This document shows positions 42,377 through 55,400 of a DNA stretch of 64,000 nt, piece by piece. The stretch spans positions 3,648,501 through 3,712,500 of the forward strand of contig JBBDHG010000133.1 in the NCBI GenBank assembly GCA_037951165.1, in the 5' to 3' direction. The position numbers were made by a program, and so were the translations under genes. Below the pieces are notes generated by a model, which had not been told where the DNA came from, did not search any database, and worked only from the letters and a program-made list of their open reading frames with translations. The first letter of the stretch is position 1, and the number at the start of each line of letters is the position of its first letter. The DNA is from Lophius americanus (Eukaryota > Chordata > Actinopteri > Lophiiformes > Lophiidae).

Positions 42377-42390
42377 CCACCAGGTGGCGC
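42377..42390 (+). promoter_or_regulatory. CTCF-like site, full core match
   Basis: CCACCAGGTGGCGC fits the vertebrate CTCF core CCASYAGRKGGCRS at all 14 positions. It lies 1.3 kb upstream of the first coding exon of dlgap1. Motif evidence only. Confidence 0.5.
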
Positions 42391-43410
42391 ACCAGTAGCA
42401 AAAGCAAAGGGTCACTATTCAAGGAAGAAAAGACATCCACATAAATATTGAATTTACAACTTGTTTTTTCTAGCCCAGTTACTGTTGTGGAAATTCAAGG
42501 ACACATCATGAAGTACTCTTAAAATAGGCTCAAACATCTACTCTTACGGGATTTTCTGACTACATAGGCAGCTTTCATAAATTATCTATGCATGAAATAT
42601 TAAAACACGTACAAATGATTGGAATTAATATTTTCTTAGCGAAGTGGCTTGGCTTTTAAAGGCAAACGGTTGAACAATACATTCTCTCACTACTGCTCTG
42701 CTCTTTGATTTACTGTCTCCATATAAAACAAACGAGAAGAGCCGAGCCAGGAGGGCGATAAAAGTGTTATAAACAGATAAAATCACACATTATTCCTGCA
42801 TGAAAAGATGGTTCCTTCATTTTACCGCATGAACAGTTCCACCATAGCAAGAAACAATAAAGCCAGAGGCCCGGTCTAAAAACCCAGTGATTTACTTCCT
42901 CGGGCTGCCATGCTTGCAATGTGTATCGGAATGCTAGTGGGACTTATGAATGTAGATGAGCTTCATATTTAAGGACCCTCCAAAGCAGGAAATGAACCCC
43001 TCGTTTCTACAAATCAAATTTGGTACTTTTCCCATCTTCTCAAATCAACTTACTGCGGGATGAACTGGGAATAATACATTTTTACCGAAGTCTCCCTGAT
43101 AACTGATGACTTCTGGAGCAAAGACAAACACATATCATAAATTTAATGTCTATAGACTATACGTTTTCAAATTTTTTTATTTTTTTTTATGGAGCAAGCG
43201 CCTGAGATTGAAAACAATCTGCCGAGCAGGTCACAGCGGTTGACGGCTTTAATGTATATATAAATCTTATTTTTATCCCCCTTCATCCCCTTGGATAAAG
43301 TTAAGGTCCTGGAAGTCTAGTAGGACCAGCTGGTCGTCTACATTTTCCAATGTAACCAAAACATTGAATTCCTACAAAGCCCTTCATTTGTTTTTTTGTC
43401 ACGTATATCA

Positions 43411-43520
43411 GTGGTTCTCAAACATGTTTTCAACAATGCTTCTCTTTTTCATGATTTTTGCAGCTACATGGTGCAAAAAGATAACTTTTGGAGCATTGGG
43501 ATTTTTAAATGTTAAATAAA
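43411..43520 (+). mobile_element. hAT-type element left end
   Basis: CAGTGGTTCTCAAACATGTT is the classic 5' terminus of hAT (Charlie-like) elements. The matching right end (AACCACTG) is not seen downstream, so the copy is truncated or decayed. Confidence 0.5.
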
Positions 43521-44004
43521 ACTTAAATAATCACGGTGAAACAAATTGTTATGCCGTAAAAATGCCGTATAAATAAATAAAAACTCAGTTTTACTCTCTT
43601 TTTATAACATACTAGTTTTCACGTTAAGATGTAATCATTTTTGCGTTAAAATATGGATTTGTTTCCGTACTTTTCGGTATTTAAAAAAAAATAGGTTTTG
43701 TTTTTTTTTAGAATTCTTTTTTATCTGAAAAATAAATGTTTAGATTAAAATCTGAATTTTTCTTTATTATTAATTGTATTATTTCAGACTAAAATTAACA
43801 TTAAGAAAAAAAATAGAAATGTCACAAGACATTTATCCTCTACCGTACATTGAAAAATATTAAAAATGTGTATAAAATGTGTTTAATTAAGCTTGTTTGA
43901 CCATATTTATTTAAATCTATTACAGTAGGATTATTATATAGGAATCATTCATTTTCTAAAAGCAATCACACTGTTCTCGGTTACAGGCGACTGAAGCATT
44001 TCCC

Positions 44005-44300
44005 TGCTGACGATGATGAGAGGTGGGTCACACCCTGGATAAGCCGCCAATTCATCAAAAGGCCGATAGATAGAGACAGACAAACATTCACGCTCACATT
44101 CACACCTACGGCTAACGTAAGGTCACCGACTCGCCTATACTGCATGTTTTTGGATTGTGGGAGGAAGTTAGAGAGAACCAACTCAATCAAGTGGAGAACA
44201 TGTAAACTCCTCAATGAAGGGCCCGAAGGTGGCAGTGTCGGAGTTGAAACTGAAACCTTCATGGTGGAGTGTTGGTTAGTACTGTCGCCTCTGGGTGACC
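44005..44300 (+). repeat. L2/SINE-like teleost interspersed repeat
   Basis: CACACCCTGGATAAGCCGCC, ACATTCACGCTCACATTCAC, GCATGTTTTTGGATTGTGGG and AGGAAGTTAGAGAGAACC follow in the order of the common fish repeat. Other copies lie at 21095, 41310, 45283 and 47985. Confidence 0.8.
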
Positions 44301-44435
44301 CGCTCACTCTTGGAAATTAGATGTTTAGTCTCAATGAGGATTTCACATGATTAAATTAGGATATTATAAATTGGGATCAACACTTGGTGCCTTTCTATAT
44401 AAAACCAAGCCAACGCTCTTGTCCCCGACAGTAAG

Positions 44436-45277
44436 TATCCCCAAAATACTCCCAATCCCCTGCATCGTACAAGGCAATCCGCCTGAGTGAACTCCTGGAA
44501 TTAAACTTGACTCATTTATAATCTCAAACAGTCCATGTTGACTCAATTTAATTTCTAAGAATTCAGTAAAATGCTTCAGATCAGATTCCGATGTGACTCA
44601 ATATGAAGATAAATACAGTTAACTATTTTTTTCTGAGCTCAATAAAACAAGACAGATTTCCATGTGTCAATTCATATGAGCTAAATTAAGACACAATTGG
44701 AAAAATGTTGGGAAGTCAAGGAGGTGAAACTGTGTTTTTCCACAATAAGCTCCCCCTAGTGAGAAATATATGAACTATTATTGTGACATAATTAATAAGA
44801 CAGATTTCCTTGTGTACATAATTGGACATGTTGTTGGGAATAAACAATAAATCAATGTGTTTTTTGTATAAAAACAAAGAAGCCCCACAGTGAGTGAAAT
44901 ATGAGCCTTTACAGTAAAATATGACAAATGCATTTTATTTCTCCTTGAGGTGGTTCTTATGGAGTGAATATGGACTAAATTGGAACAATGGTTTGGAAGT
45001 TATGTTAAAAAAGTATTTTTTGTAAAAGAAGCGCCCCTAATGAGTGAAATTTAAGCTATACAAGGTAAATCTCCTTGATTCAATTAATATGCACCCAATT
45101 TGAACTAGATCGGACCCCAAATTCAATCCAGTTCTTCCTCAAACTAAGGTGTTTTAGGATGTAGAATTTGAAAATTATCCATTAAATGGTTTTTGAGTTA
45201 TCGCTCCAACATGAAGGATCAGTGGCGGACGTGGTGGCGGAGAATCCTTGATCTCCCAGACTTTTTGGGGGATATAA
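44436..45277 (+). mobile_element. Copy 2 (most complete) of the TIR element with internal tandem units
   Basis: The left end AGTATCCCCAAAATACTCCC and the right end TTTTTTGGGGGATATAATT form a terminal inverted repeat. Internal units begin near 44651, 44804, 44939 and 45069, each with a CTCCTTG/TTCATATG block, an AATTGGAC block and GTGTTTTT. The right side carries CCAGTTCTTCCTCAAACTAA. No transposase frame is present. An L2-like fragment starts directly at its right border. Confidence 0.65.
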
Positions 45278-45282
45278 TTTGC

Positions 45283-45410
45283 TTGTTTTCCCCATGTCTG
45301 AGTGGGTTCACTCCTCCCACATTCCATATAATCGTAAAACATGCCATATAGGTGAATTGGTGACTGTAAACCAGCTGTAGGTATAAATGTAAGGGTGAAA
45401 GCTTACGTCG
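45283..45410 (-). repeat. L2/SINE-like repeat fragment
   Basis: TTTTCCCCATGTCTGAGTGG, TAGGTGAATTGGTGACTGTA and GTAGGTATAAATGTAAGGG match the same family in minus orientation. Confidence 0.7.
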
Positions 45411-46960
45411 CTCTCTGAGTTGACCCCCTCCTGATGAACAGGATGAATGATCGCCCTGTGCATTCTCTCTTTATAGACAATGAGTGGATAAATGCGACGT
45501 TTTTTCTCTTTTAGGTCAGGCTCCCCCATTTTAGGAAGTATGTCTCATCTTCTTCCATCACAGGCTTACTCACTCTGAGGGCAATATTGCATCAAGTGTG
45601 TTGTGAGAGTCATCATTTACACAGCAGAATTCCACGCAGCATTAAATTCACTTCAACAGATGCTGTCTCTATCAAACCAGAGTGACTCACTGATCAGTCA
45701 ATGGCTTATTTCTCACACAGCAGCCATAAAAAATAAATAAAAACTTTGCCTTGGAGCTGAATATGGAACATTTACTGCACACATTTCCATTCCACTGTGC
45801 TGGCTTGCCACTTCTTAGGTCTCTTTGACCTCTAATACACGCTCTACCATGTGAGAGACGCCACTTATCTGAGTCACTGTTCCTAGACGGGCACAGCGGC
45901 GTGCTGACAAACACACCAGCATTTTACAATGACGCAGCTCACTATAATTCCTTCGCATGGGCTGACTGCAGCCCCCCGCGTTCACGTTCTGTGGGAGCGA
46001 GTGCTGACATACTGACACACACCTCCACACTGACACGCCACCGCGTACTGACAAACTGCACGTGTGTGCTAACTGCCAACACACTTGTCCACCGCAACGG
46101 CGAAAAATGCTGTCAAGTGTGGAGCATCACATGGTCAACATGAGATAGAAACGGTGCTCAAAGGTGAATCTGTGTGACGGTGGCCAGAAAGCTCCTGCAT
46201 GAATAAATGCTTGGACTGTGTGATACGTTAGCCCGATGCTTCATATTGTGGACAGCAGTTATTGTAGGCAAGCAGTAATTAACCGTGGGAATCATATGAG
46301 AGTAACGCCTCTGTCATGGATCAGCAGTGCATCATCAGATGACCTCCAATGATTTCATACATTAGTGCCATATTGGTTGCAGGGCACTTCTGTTAGGCAG
46401 CGATTGGTCTTACAGTGTATTCTTGTCCTGTCAGGGTCATCCCAAGGGCAAGCGATCTTCCAAGCATTTCTGCTAATGGAAAACCACCATGACTCTATGA
46501 ACATAATGGAAATTGACGTTTGATAATTCTAGCCTTGTTACGCTTGAAGGATTCCACAGTGGAGATTTATGTTGCATATCACAAAATACAGCTTATTCGC
46601 AGAAATGCACGAAATGGACGATAAAACGCTTCTGTCTTATAATGTCGACATTTTTTATACTTGCGCTCGCGTGTGTGAATTATTTTTAAATGAACATGAT
46701 GAATTATTGAAGCGATATAACCACAAAACCCACTTTTATTAACCCACTTTTTTACTTAACTTTATGTTCAGTCGCCATACTTTCAAGATTATTTTCATGT
46801 TGTAGTTTTTTAAAAGAATTTTTACATATAGCATCAGAGTCCATACAAAATAAAGTATCAAAAATATCGTGTATACATTAGGTAAATTTAAAATAATATC
46901 TTAAAAAATGTACATAATGTATAATTAAGCTGGACCTACTCTGTCGGTCAGACAGGAAGG

Positions 46961-47600
46961 GTATATCCCCCAAAATCCCCCAATCCCATGCGTTGTACAA
47001 GCAATCCCCCTGATTGAACTCCTCAATTTAAATATGACTCATTAATCATTTCAAACAGTCCAGATTGACTCAACCAAACTATTTCTATGAAGTCAGTAGT
47101 ATTCTCCGAGATCAGATCTCATAGTGACACAATAATGGAGATAAATAGTTCATTATTTTTCCTGAGCTCAGTAATAAAAGAAGATAGATTTCCTCGTGTC
47201 GAATCATATGAGCTGAATTTAGACACAATTGGACATACGGTTGGGAACCCTTATCTTCAAAAAGCTCCAAATTGTGAGTAAAATCTGATCCATTTGAGTA
47301 GAATATGAAATATAAAAGATAAATGTCCTCCAGTTGGTTCATTAGCACCAAATCTGGACTAAATAGGACTGACAGTTGAGAAATGATAGCCCAAAAATGG
47401 TATTACGGAGATATAGCTCCCCCTGGCGGCAAAAACATACAACCAAAATCATTCCAGTTCTTCCTCACACTAAAGTCTATGGGGTCTATAAATTTAGTAT
47501 TTATTGAACTTTGGTATTAACACAAATGTTCTGGGGAAGACGTTACGGACGCTTTGATCATTCCGTGATATCCCATTTTCGGCACTATAAGAATAATAAA
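46961..47600 (+). mobile_element. Copy 3 of the TIR element
   Basis: Starts with TATATCCCCCAAAATCCCCC, the same terminus as copy 2. It shares GATTGAACTCCTCAATTTAA, TCATATGAGCTGAATTTAGA and CCAGTTCTTCCTCACACTAA. The right terminus is degraded. Confidence 0.65.
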
Positions 47601-47984
47601 ATCAATAGATGATATAAACAGGATGAAAAAACGAAGATGTGTCCCTTCAGCTCACCCAAGTTTACCCTTCCAGCCCTCCAACATCTCCATACAATCAGAT
47701 ATTTGACTCTATCTCCCTACAACATGCCTTAATGTTTAGCCCATTTACTCAACAGCTAAATTGTCCCACTGACAAATCTCTGTACCAACCCATGCTACAG
47801 CGCAGAAAGTAATGGGGTTTGAAGAGCAAAACCGGATTGTTTATCCACTTGGGCCTTTAAAAAGCATATTAGTGTCTCAGGTTTAAACATACGTAGCGAA
47901 GAGAATCTCTTTTTCACTGAAGAGCTAGAGAGAAAGAAGGTTGTGGGTTGAAATCCACCCGGGAAGATGTGCTGAGTTTGCATA

Positions 47985-48135
47985 AGTTCCCTCTCTAGGT
48001 TCTCTGGGTTACGCCCACAATCCTCAAAACTTCCAATATTGGCGAATTGGCCAAGATGTCAATGTGAGTTTGTCTGTATGTGCTGAGCTGGCAAACTGTG
48101 AGCTGGGATAAGCTCCAGCAAATAAATAAATAATT
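47985..48135 (-). repeat. L2/SINE-like repeat fragment
   Basis: GAGTTTGCATAAGTTCCCTC, TTCTCTGGGTTACGCCCACA and GAGCTGGGATAAGCTCCAGC match the fish repeat, followed by an AAATA-type tail. Confidence 0.7.
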
Positions 48136-48239
48136 AAATTAATTATGCCAAATCAATATGCGAAACAAGGCGATCCACTGTTGAAACTTCTAAAGGGAAG
48201 AGCCGAATGAGGAAGAAGAAGAATAGATGAATAGATTTT

Positions 48240-49210
48240 CTCTTTCAATATCAACAACGTCTCCCAGGTTACATGAGGTCATTTGTTCAACTGCTTATTC
48301 AAAAATATTGAATATTGCTATGAAACAGATGGTAAATATTTGTTCAGTTTTCCAAAGAGAGCTCTTCAATTCTTCCTTCTTATACTAGTCAGACTTCATG
48401 AACAGGATGTGGAATCTTTGTTTTACCGTCTTTATTCAATCTCTTAACAAAATGGTAATTGAAAATGCTAAAACAAATAAAACTAGAAAAAGCGCCAACC
48501 ACCGCCAAGGGCCAAAACCTATATCTGAACCTACTCGGAAACAGATTTGTTGTTCCTTTCCAGTATAAAACATCAAAGGAATAAAGCACAACAGTACCCT
48601 AGGTTTAGGAAAAATTCATGCAAATTTCTCCATATTGTCCGAGTTATTGCCAACTTCTAACTCCAACAAACTTTCAGGGTATCTCTCAAAAACTCTGTAG
48701 TCGCTCATCTCCTGCACCTTCTACTTCAGCATCTCTGTTCAGCCCACCGAGCCCCAATCTCCACCCCGAAAGAAACATCTAAGGAATCAAAAGAACAAAG
48801 GCAGCATTAGTCACATCATGACTTCGCTAATCCAAACAGTTTATAATTTTTATTTTTATCATTTTGTAAATGCTGTAAAACACACAACTTCACACCAAAA
48901 TGTTATCACCTCCGGGATATGCCCCCCCCCCCAAAAAAACAACAACGTCCTTTAGTTTTTCCGTAATCCTGCCCACAAAATAAAACAAAAAAACAGACAC
49001 ACATACAAAGAAATGAACCGCAGTGAAAACTTAACCTCATTGTCGTAGGTAGTAAAATGTACGACATTACATGTGGAAATTTTTGTCCATCGCTTATTCG
49101 TAAATACTGAATAAAGTTGTGAATATTTCTCCAAAGTTTGCCAAAGAGACATTTTTAATTGTTCCTTAATATACTAGTTCGACTTCACAAGCAGGATTTG
49201 GAATCCATTT
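48240..49210 (+). repeat. Dispersed repeat family C, two partial tandem copies
   Basis: A block around 48300-48420 (ATATTGAATATTGC, CCAAAGAGAGCTCTTCAATT, ATACTAGTCAGACTTCATGA, CAGGATGTGGAATC) recurs around 49090-49210 (CCAAAGAGACATTTTTAATT, ATACTAGTTCGACTTCACAA, CAGGATTTGGAATC), about 780 bp apart. The part at 48600-48810 recurs at 57820-58030 and, reversed, at 50850-51130. No coding frame. Confidence 0.6.
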
Positions 49211-50368
49211 GGGTTTTTTTCTTTATTACTACTTAATTCATTCTTATAATAAAGCAGTGACTAATAATACTAAAACGAATAACGTTAAATAATATTAATA
49301 CACGTATCGGGTATGATCCTAAAACAATGCGAATGGAGCGCTGAACATCATAAATGCACTTCCCATCCTGACAGAGTCGGTGAAACTGCTGCCCACCACC
49401 TCTGACACACGACCGCTGATCCACACAAGACCGGCTAACAAGCAGAACCGTGCGCTGCTGGGCTGTGACCCACAGAGCCGCCAAGCAGGCCTGTAATAAA
49501 TGTCTCTTGTATGTGCGCGTCCCCTCCAGCCTCGGCTGATGAGCGGAGGGAGGGAAGAGACGGTGTAGGAAGGGAGAGGTATCGATCTTGGTCTTGCTCC
49601 TTGTTCTACGGGTGAAAGTACAGCTGCTTCTGCAGCCTCCTTCAATAATCACCTTTTTTCCCCTCATCGCTGCTCTCTGTCATCTGCTGTCTTTCAGCCA
49701 CATGTGCACTACCCTACATTTACACTACGGAGCAAATCCATTCTGTCGCCGCTACAATTTTCTAAATCCTCCTTTTATAAATGACAGTTCAGATTCATCG
49801 CATGAAATAAATAATTGAAAACCAGTGAACGTGACGTTCTTTTCCACCAAGGTAAAAGACAAGTGTCTATATTTTTCCGCATTAACACATCAGATGAAAC
49901 AACACCCTCCATTATCCCCCCGTGTGTGATGGTGAGAGTCCACTAATAGCTTGTTTCAGTCACAAAGTTATGTCATCAGGGCTTCCTGCAGATAAAGTGT
50001 TGTTGTTCTTGTTCCTGTTGTTCTTTACTGTCACAAGTGTTATTCTCCTCTTCTGGCTGGGTAAAGAGAAAGCGAGAAAGCTCATTTCTCTCGAAGCTAG
50101 GCGTGATGATCAGAACAAATACTTGATGCTTTTCCATATTTGCCTGAGCTGAACTGTTTGATTTTAATAATGTTTCTAGCAGTAATAGTATTTATGTAAT
50201 AATGTTTACTCTTTAAAATAGCTCTGTCATGTACAAAACGTTCTCCGCATTTGACTCATCCCTGTAATCCAGCGCCTGTGAAGCAGATTGGGGTTCAGGG
50301 TCTTGCAAAGCACCTAAATCTCTGGAATCTCTGGCTTTTTGGTTGTCTGTCCCCATACAATCTTAATT

Positions 50369-50475
<107 letters not shown>

Positions 50476-50768
50476 GCTTCAAAATGAGTCAGGCTCCCCC
50501 ATTCGTCGTTCAAAATGTAACGTCATTGATATCAGAGCTGCCAAAAATATTATTACATATTATTTCACCCGCGTATGTTTGTCTGTCTATCCTTCTGTCT
50601 GTCTGTTGGCAAGATTACGGATTACTACCATAAGATTTTCATGAATTAGTTATTGTTAGAGGTGATTAAATGTTGGTGATGTCATGGTTTTGCCACATTA
50701 GAAATCAAATCAAATAATAAGCCGTTTGGAGTAGTGATGTCACAATGTTGCGAGAACTTCTTTTGAAA

Positions 50769-50791
50769 TGGTAATAATAATAATAATAATA
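50769..50791 (+). repeat. (AAT)n short microsatellite
   Basis: About seven AAT/ATA units. Confidence 0.9.
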
Positions 50792-50839
50792 AATTTAATT
50801 TATAATGCACTTTACATTTGGATCAAAACTCAACGTGCT

Positions 50840-51130
50840 GTCAATTATTGATGCCTTTGTTCCTTTGATTCCTTTGATGTTCCTTTGGGCTAGGAGCTAA
50901 GGGGTTAACAGAGACGCTGAAGTGGAAGATGCAGGAGACGGCGGCTAAAGAGTATTTGAGAGATACTTAGAGTGTCTGTTGGAGTTGTCAGTAGATGTAG
51001 AGGCTGGCAATAATGCAGACATTAATGGAGAAATCTGTTTGAATCTTTCCTAAACCTTGGGTACCATTGTGCCTTGGCAGAGGTTTAAGCCCTCTGAGTG
51101 CTTTTTCTAGTAGGTAAATGGATAAAATCA
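50840..51130 (-). repeat. Dispersed repeat family C, reversed copy
   Basis: CCTTTGTTCCTTTGATTCCT, GGCTAGGAGCTAAGGGGTTA, CAGAGACGCTGAAGTGGAAG and ACCTTGGGTACCATTGTGCC are the reverse complement of blocks at 57780-58040 and 48600-48800. Confidence 0.7.
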
Positions 51131-51964
51131 AAAACTTTCAATGTCAAAGTCTCTTTAAAGACTCTTAAATAAGCTTTTAAATACTGGCTTTCAAAATCCC
51201 GTGAAAAGGATGTAACCAACCCCGTGCCCAAAGTGGAATGGCATAAAGATTAGCTTCTGGACAAAGAAAGTACACAAAGTATTGCCAGTATTGCAATGAT
51301 ATTTCATATCAGTGATGTTATGTTGTGTATGATACTCGGCTTATGAAAGCACCTCAGCTGGAAAATCTCCACTTCAGTGATAAATTATGCAGTTCATTTT
51401 GAGATTATGTTAGATGAGACATAAAATCTATTCGTCACCATGTAGACGAATAGAACGGCAAAAATTTAATTTGGAACGATGTGTTAAAAACCAGCTGCTT
51501 GTAGCACACAGCCAGCACTTCAAAACATCTTTAAAGCTCAGTAATTAACACGTTAAATCTTGACAATTTGCACTTTTTCAGGAGGTCATGTGCCGGAAAA
51601 TTTCCCCCAAAATAGACTTTACATAATGAATTTTCACACTTTGGTATTAGTACTCACTAAATGTGACCAAATGTGTTAATTAGTGTGATTTATCGGTGCT
51701 GGAAGACAATTTATTTAGAGGTGCAATGATTGCAATTGTCTTGGCTGATTCTGACCAATTTTCATAGACAGAACTGCAGGTAACAATTGTGAAGAATTAC
51801 ATGTTGTTGTTTTTCTTGAAAGTTTGAAGACCATAATTGATAGAATACACATTCATTTCTGAATTTTTCTATCATTAAAAATAACATTTTTTCCCATACT
51901 GCAGCAGAAGGATAGGACTTGGATTCACTCTGACATGTCTCAAAATATAAAGTCAAAATATAGT

Positions 51965-52440
51965 GATTTGGGCGAGAAAGCTCTCCCAGTTAATGAAACA
52001 TGAACAATAATAGTAAAATATAACAAATCCAAGTTAGATCTCCTTGAGGCGGTTCATATGCACCAAATTTGGACTAAATCGGATGATGTGTTGGAACAAA
52101 CAATGTTTTTCAGCTAGTGAGTAAAATTAGAACTATTAGAGTAAAATATAATATATAAGATGGATCTCCTCTAGGCGATTCATCTGCACCAAATTTGGAC
52201 TAAATCGGACCAAAAGTTGAGAAATTATGACCTGAAAACTGATTTTGGAGATAAAGCTCACCCTAGAGGCAGAAATATGTAAGCAATCTTTCCCAAAATC
52301 AATCCAGTTCATCCTCGCACTAAGGTCTATGTGTGTATAAAATTTGAATATGATCTTGAAAATGATCCATGAGATATGGAGATATATTTTTGGAGTTATC
52401 ATATTAAAACTGAGGATCGGTGCTATTGGCAACAATGTGG
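51965..52440 (+). mobile_element. Copy 4 of the TIR element (partial)
   Basis: AGATCTCCTTGAGGCGGTTC, CATATGCACCAAATTTGGAC, ATCAATCCAGTTCATCCTCG and CACTAAGGTCTATG match the other copies. Both termini are lost. Confidence 0.6.
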
Positions 52441-55400
52441 AACTTCTGGACAGTTTTTTTTCTGCAGGTTATTTTAAGTACTGTAGAACTACCATAACTG
52501 TGATAAATAATCAAGCAAATAGGGATATGCATTCGGAAGAAACCATCCAAAACACTTTCTTATCTCATTCATTGCCAGCTGACTGAGGCAAGAAAATTCA
52601 GAAGGCATCTTTCTTACACTTTGCTGAACATCTCAAAATGTGACGCTTGCTGAAATATTCAGACTGAGAAGCTTTTGGCTTCCATGGGATTCTCATCAGT
52701 GCATTTCCCATTAAAGTGATGCCAGTGCACCGCTCTCCCTTGTTCACCATTGCACGCAGGCAAGTGTAATTATAGAGGGCGGTTGCACATTTCCCGTGGG
52801 CCATTTACCATCTTCACTGTACTGCTGCTGGTTACTTCCTGCGTGTTGTCACTCGGTAACGTCTTCAGTGCTGCCTGACCACCGTCATCCAGCTCAGGGA
52901 CCCTGGGGTTAGATGGTGTGGGGCTGAATAAAAGGGTTAAATTTATAGATTTAATTAGACTTTAAAAAAAAAGGGCTTCAGCCAATATTGGCCTATTGGG
53001 GGTGAGCCATGAAATAATGTATGAATGTAGAGATTGGGACCATCATGTGCAAATAGGATTAGAATATTAGTAAGATAATAGAGCGTAAACCAAAAGGCAA
53101 ATACTAGTCTTGAAAAGAAAAGACATGATTTCTCAAGTGTGCATCATTTCATTCTAATAAGGCTGCGCTGTGGCAGACGCTGTAGGGCGGGCGCTGTGAG
53201 CTGTGAACTCCTCTCCCTGACAAAATGACTTTGACACCGCATTGGACTCAGGCGAAACAAGACATAAAGCAACCAATAAGCTGCGTGTTACTGCAGTCAT
53301 GTGCTGTTGTGTCATGCATCCTAAACATGCAAGGCCCTGTGTCTCCACTGTTAAAGCACACTACCCATATATTCAGCCCAACCACTGGGCTCCAGGGAAT
53401 TATTGCATGCTATTGGTTAGTAGCTGCCAGAGTGAATCCTCCACCAGTGCTCATTTAAAATGCTTTCAAAGCTTTAATAGTCCCGGGGGCTGGGCTTAAA
53501 GACGAAAGGCTTCAGTCTACTGTGGAAACAGAAGCAGAGAAGCAGACAATATTATGCTACAGGAAGTAGAACAATTGCTTTGTTTGACTTTTCAAGTCAT
53601 CTCCAGCCCGGCAATATGCTTTGCACGTACAAAAACTCGAATTTCTAACCCACTTTTCATTCTACTAGGGTTGAGTGTATGCAAGTTGGATAAAGATCTA
53701 TACATCCGATTGTTATCAGTGAGGGGTTTATCTCTTTCAATGCTATCGGACCATCAGAGAGGACTGGACCTCTTCCAACACACTGCAGCAAGTCCGCCAA
53801 AAATCATTTAATCACACTGCACATGACCGTACAGTAAAATACCTCACTGACCTTTATTGCTTGGGTTCCATCCGTTTATGATTTTCTGCATTATTTCCTA
53901 AGCAATGTAAAAATTCCTTATGAAACTGAAACTGATACCAGCCATTACTGCACAGAAATAGAAATACAGTCTAACAATAATTAATAGAAAAATAGATAAG
54001 CAACGTATTGGTGCATTAGGGGGATTGCCCTGTATTACCATAAACCCCAAACACTTTAGCGATAATATATCCCAGCCTGCACTGGGACGTTATTAAACAG
54101 ATTTCAGGATATGGTCCCATGTAAATCCCAGGGGATGCATGACCAGGCCGGCTGCACAGAAGCTGTCCAAAGGTACTCAAATTGGGCCCAGTAATAAAAA
54201 CAAACAAAAAAATTAATATGCTGTTTTTCTCTCTGTAATGTCAAGGGATTAGCACATATAACAGGATTTAGGATTCAGTGTGTACTACCCCGAAAACCAG
54301 ACGTAGGTTTTAACAGCAGCAGCTGTAATCAGGCCCGCTAGAGCACAGGCCTGGAGGAGGACTTATCTGTCCTTTAAGAGCCACGCTGAAATAGGAGAAG
54401 AGGCTGTTGTGAGGATTACACCAAGGTCATATTAAGTATGTGCGGATATATTTTTCTCTAAAAAACGCTGCAAAATGGTCTAATTAGCTTTCAACAGCAA
54501 AGCTTGTTTAGCCAGCACTCAAAGTAATGGGATCAAAAGGAGCCTTATTTATAACTGTAAGTACTGATTATATAGCAGCAGCAACTATGAAGCAGGTCCC
54601 ACTGATTTAAGACCTGCAATAGTAGAATAGTCATTAATTCTAAAATGAATAGCAAAATCATAAATGGATAAGAACGGCTGGCAATATCTGTATTTACATC
54701 ATGAAGACCTCAAGAAAAGTCAGCTTTTCTTACTTATTTGGACAATTTCTTCCTAAAGTGTGATTATTATCAGTCTCACTGTTCCTCCGGCCCGACTAAC
54801 CACCATGAGTTCCCCATCCTTCGGCTGCGTTGCCCCTTGCCTCTGGGTCTCCCTCCCATAACACCACTGTAATACTGACTCTGCCTTCATACCTTTAAAT
54901 CCCACGTAATGACCCTTTAATGTCCTGCACAACTGTTTGGTTGAGCATGTTTTGAGTCACTATTTCTTATTTAAAAATGTGACTGAACCTGTTTATAATA
55001 TGAAATAGTAGCAACATGCTAAAGAGTAAGGGGCCAAGGTAGGAGCCCTGGGGATAACCACAGGTCAAAGGGGCCACTGAGGAGGAAGCATAAACAATGG
55101 CTATTAGAAAGTCCTGATAACTGTGATTTTTATTTTTGGCCTATTAAAGCATGTGAAGACTCACTTAACAGAATTATGTAAATTGACACACAAACAAAAA
55201 AAGTTTAAAAAGGGTCAAAGAGTTTTCTAAAAACAAACTGACAAAACAAATGGATGACCTAAATAAAACCGTCTATTTCCCATGAAATACAATATTTCAC
55301 ATGAATTATTTTTAAGTGTATTATTGTTTTACTGCTTGAGCAAAAAGCTTTACCAAACAATTTGTAATTTTATGATAAACTAAGAGTATCAAAGACTAAT

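Noticed and set aside
49233..49667. Overlapping 108- and 144-codon minus-strand frames as a protein gene
   Set aside because: No recognisable residues, no clear splice partner; more likely CpG-richer non-coding DNA.
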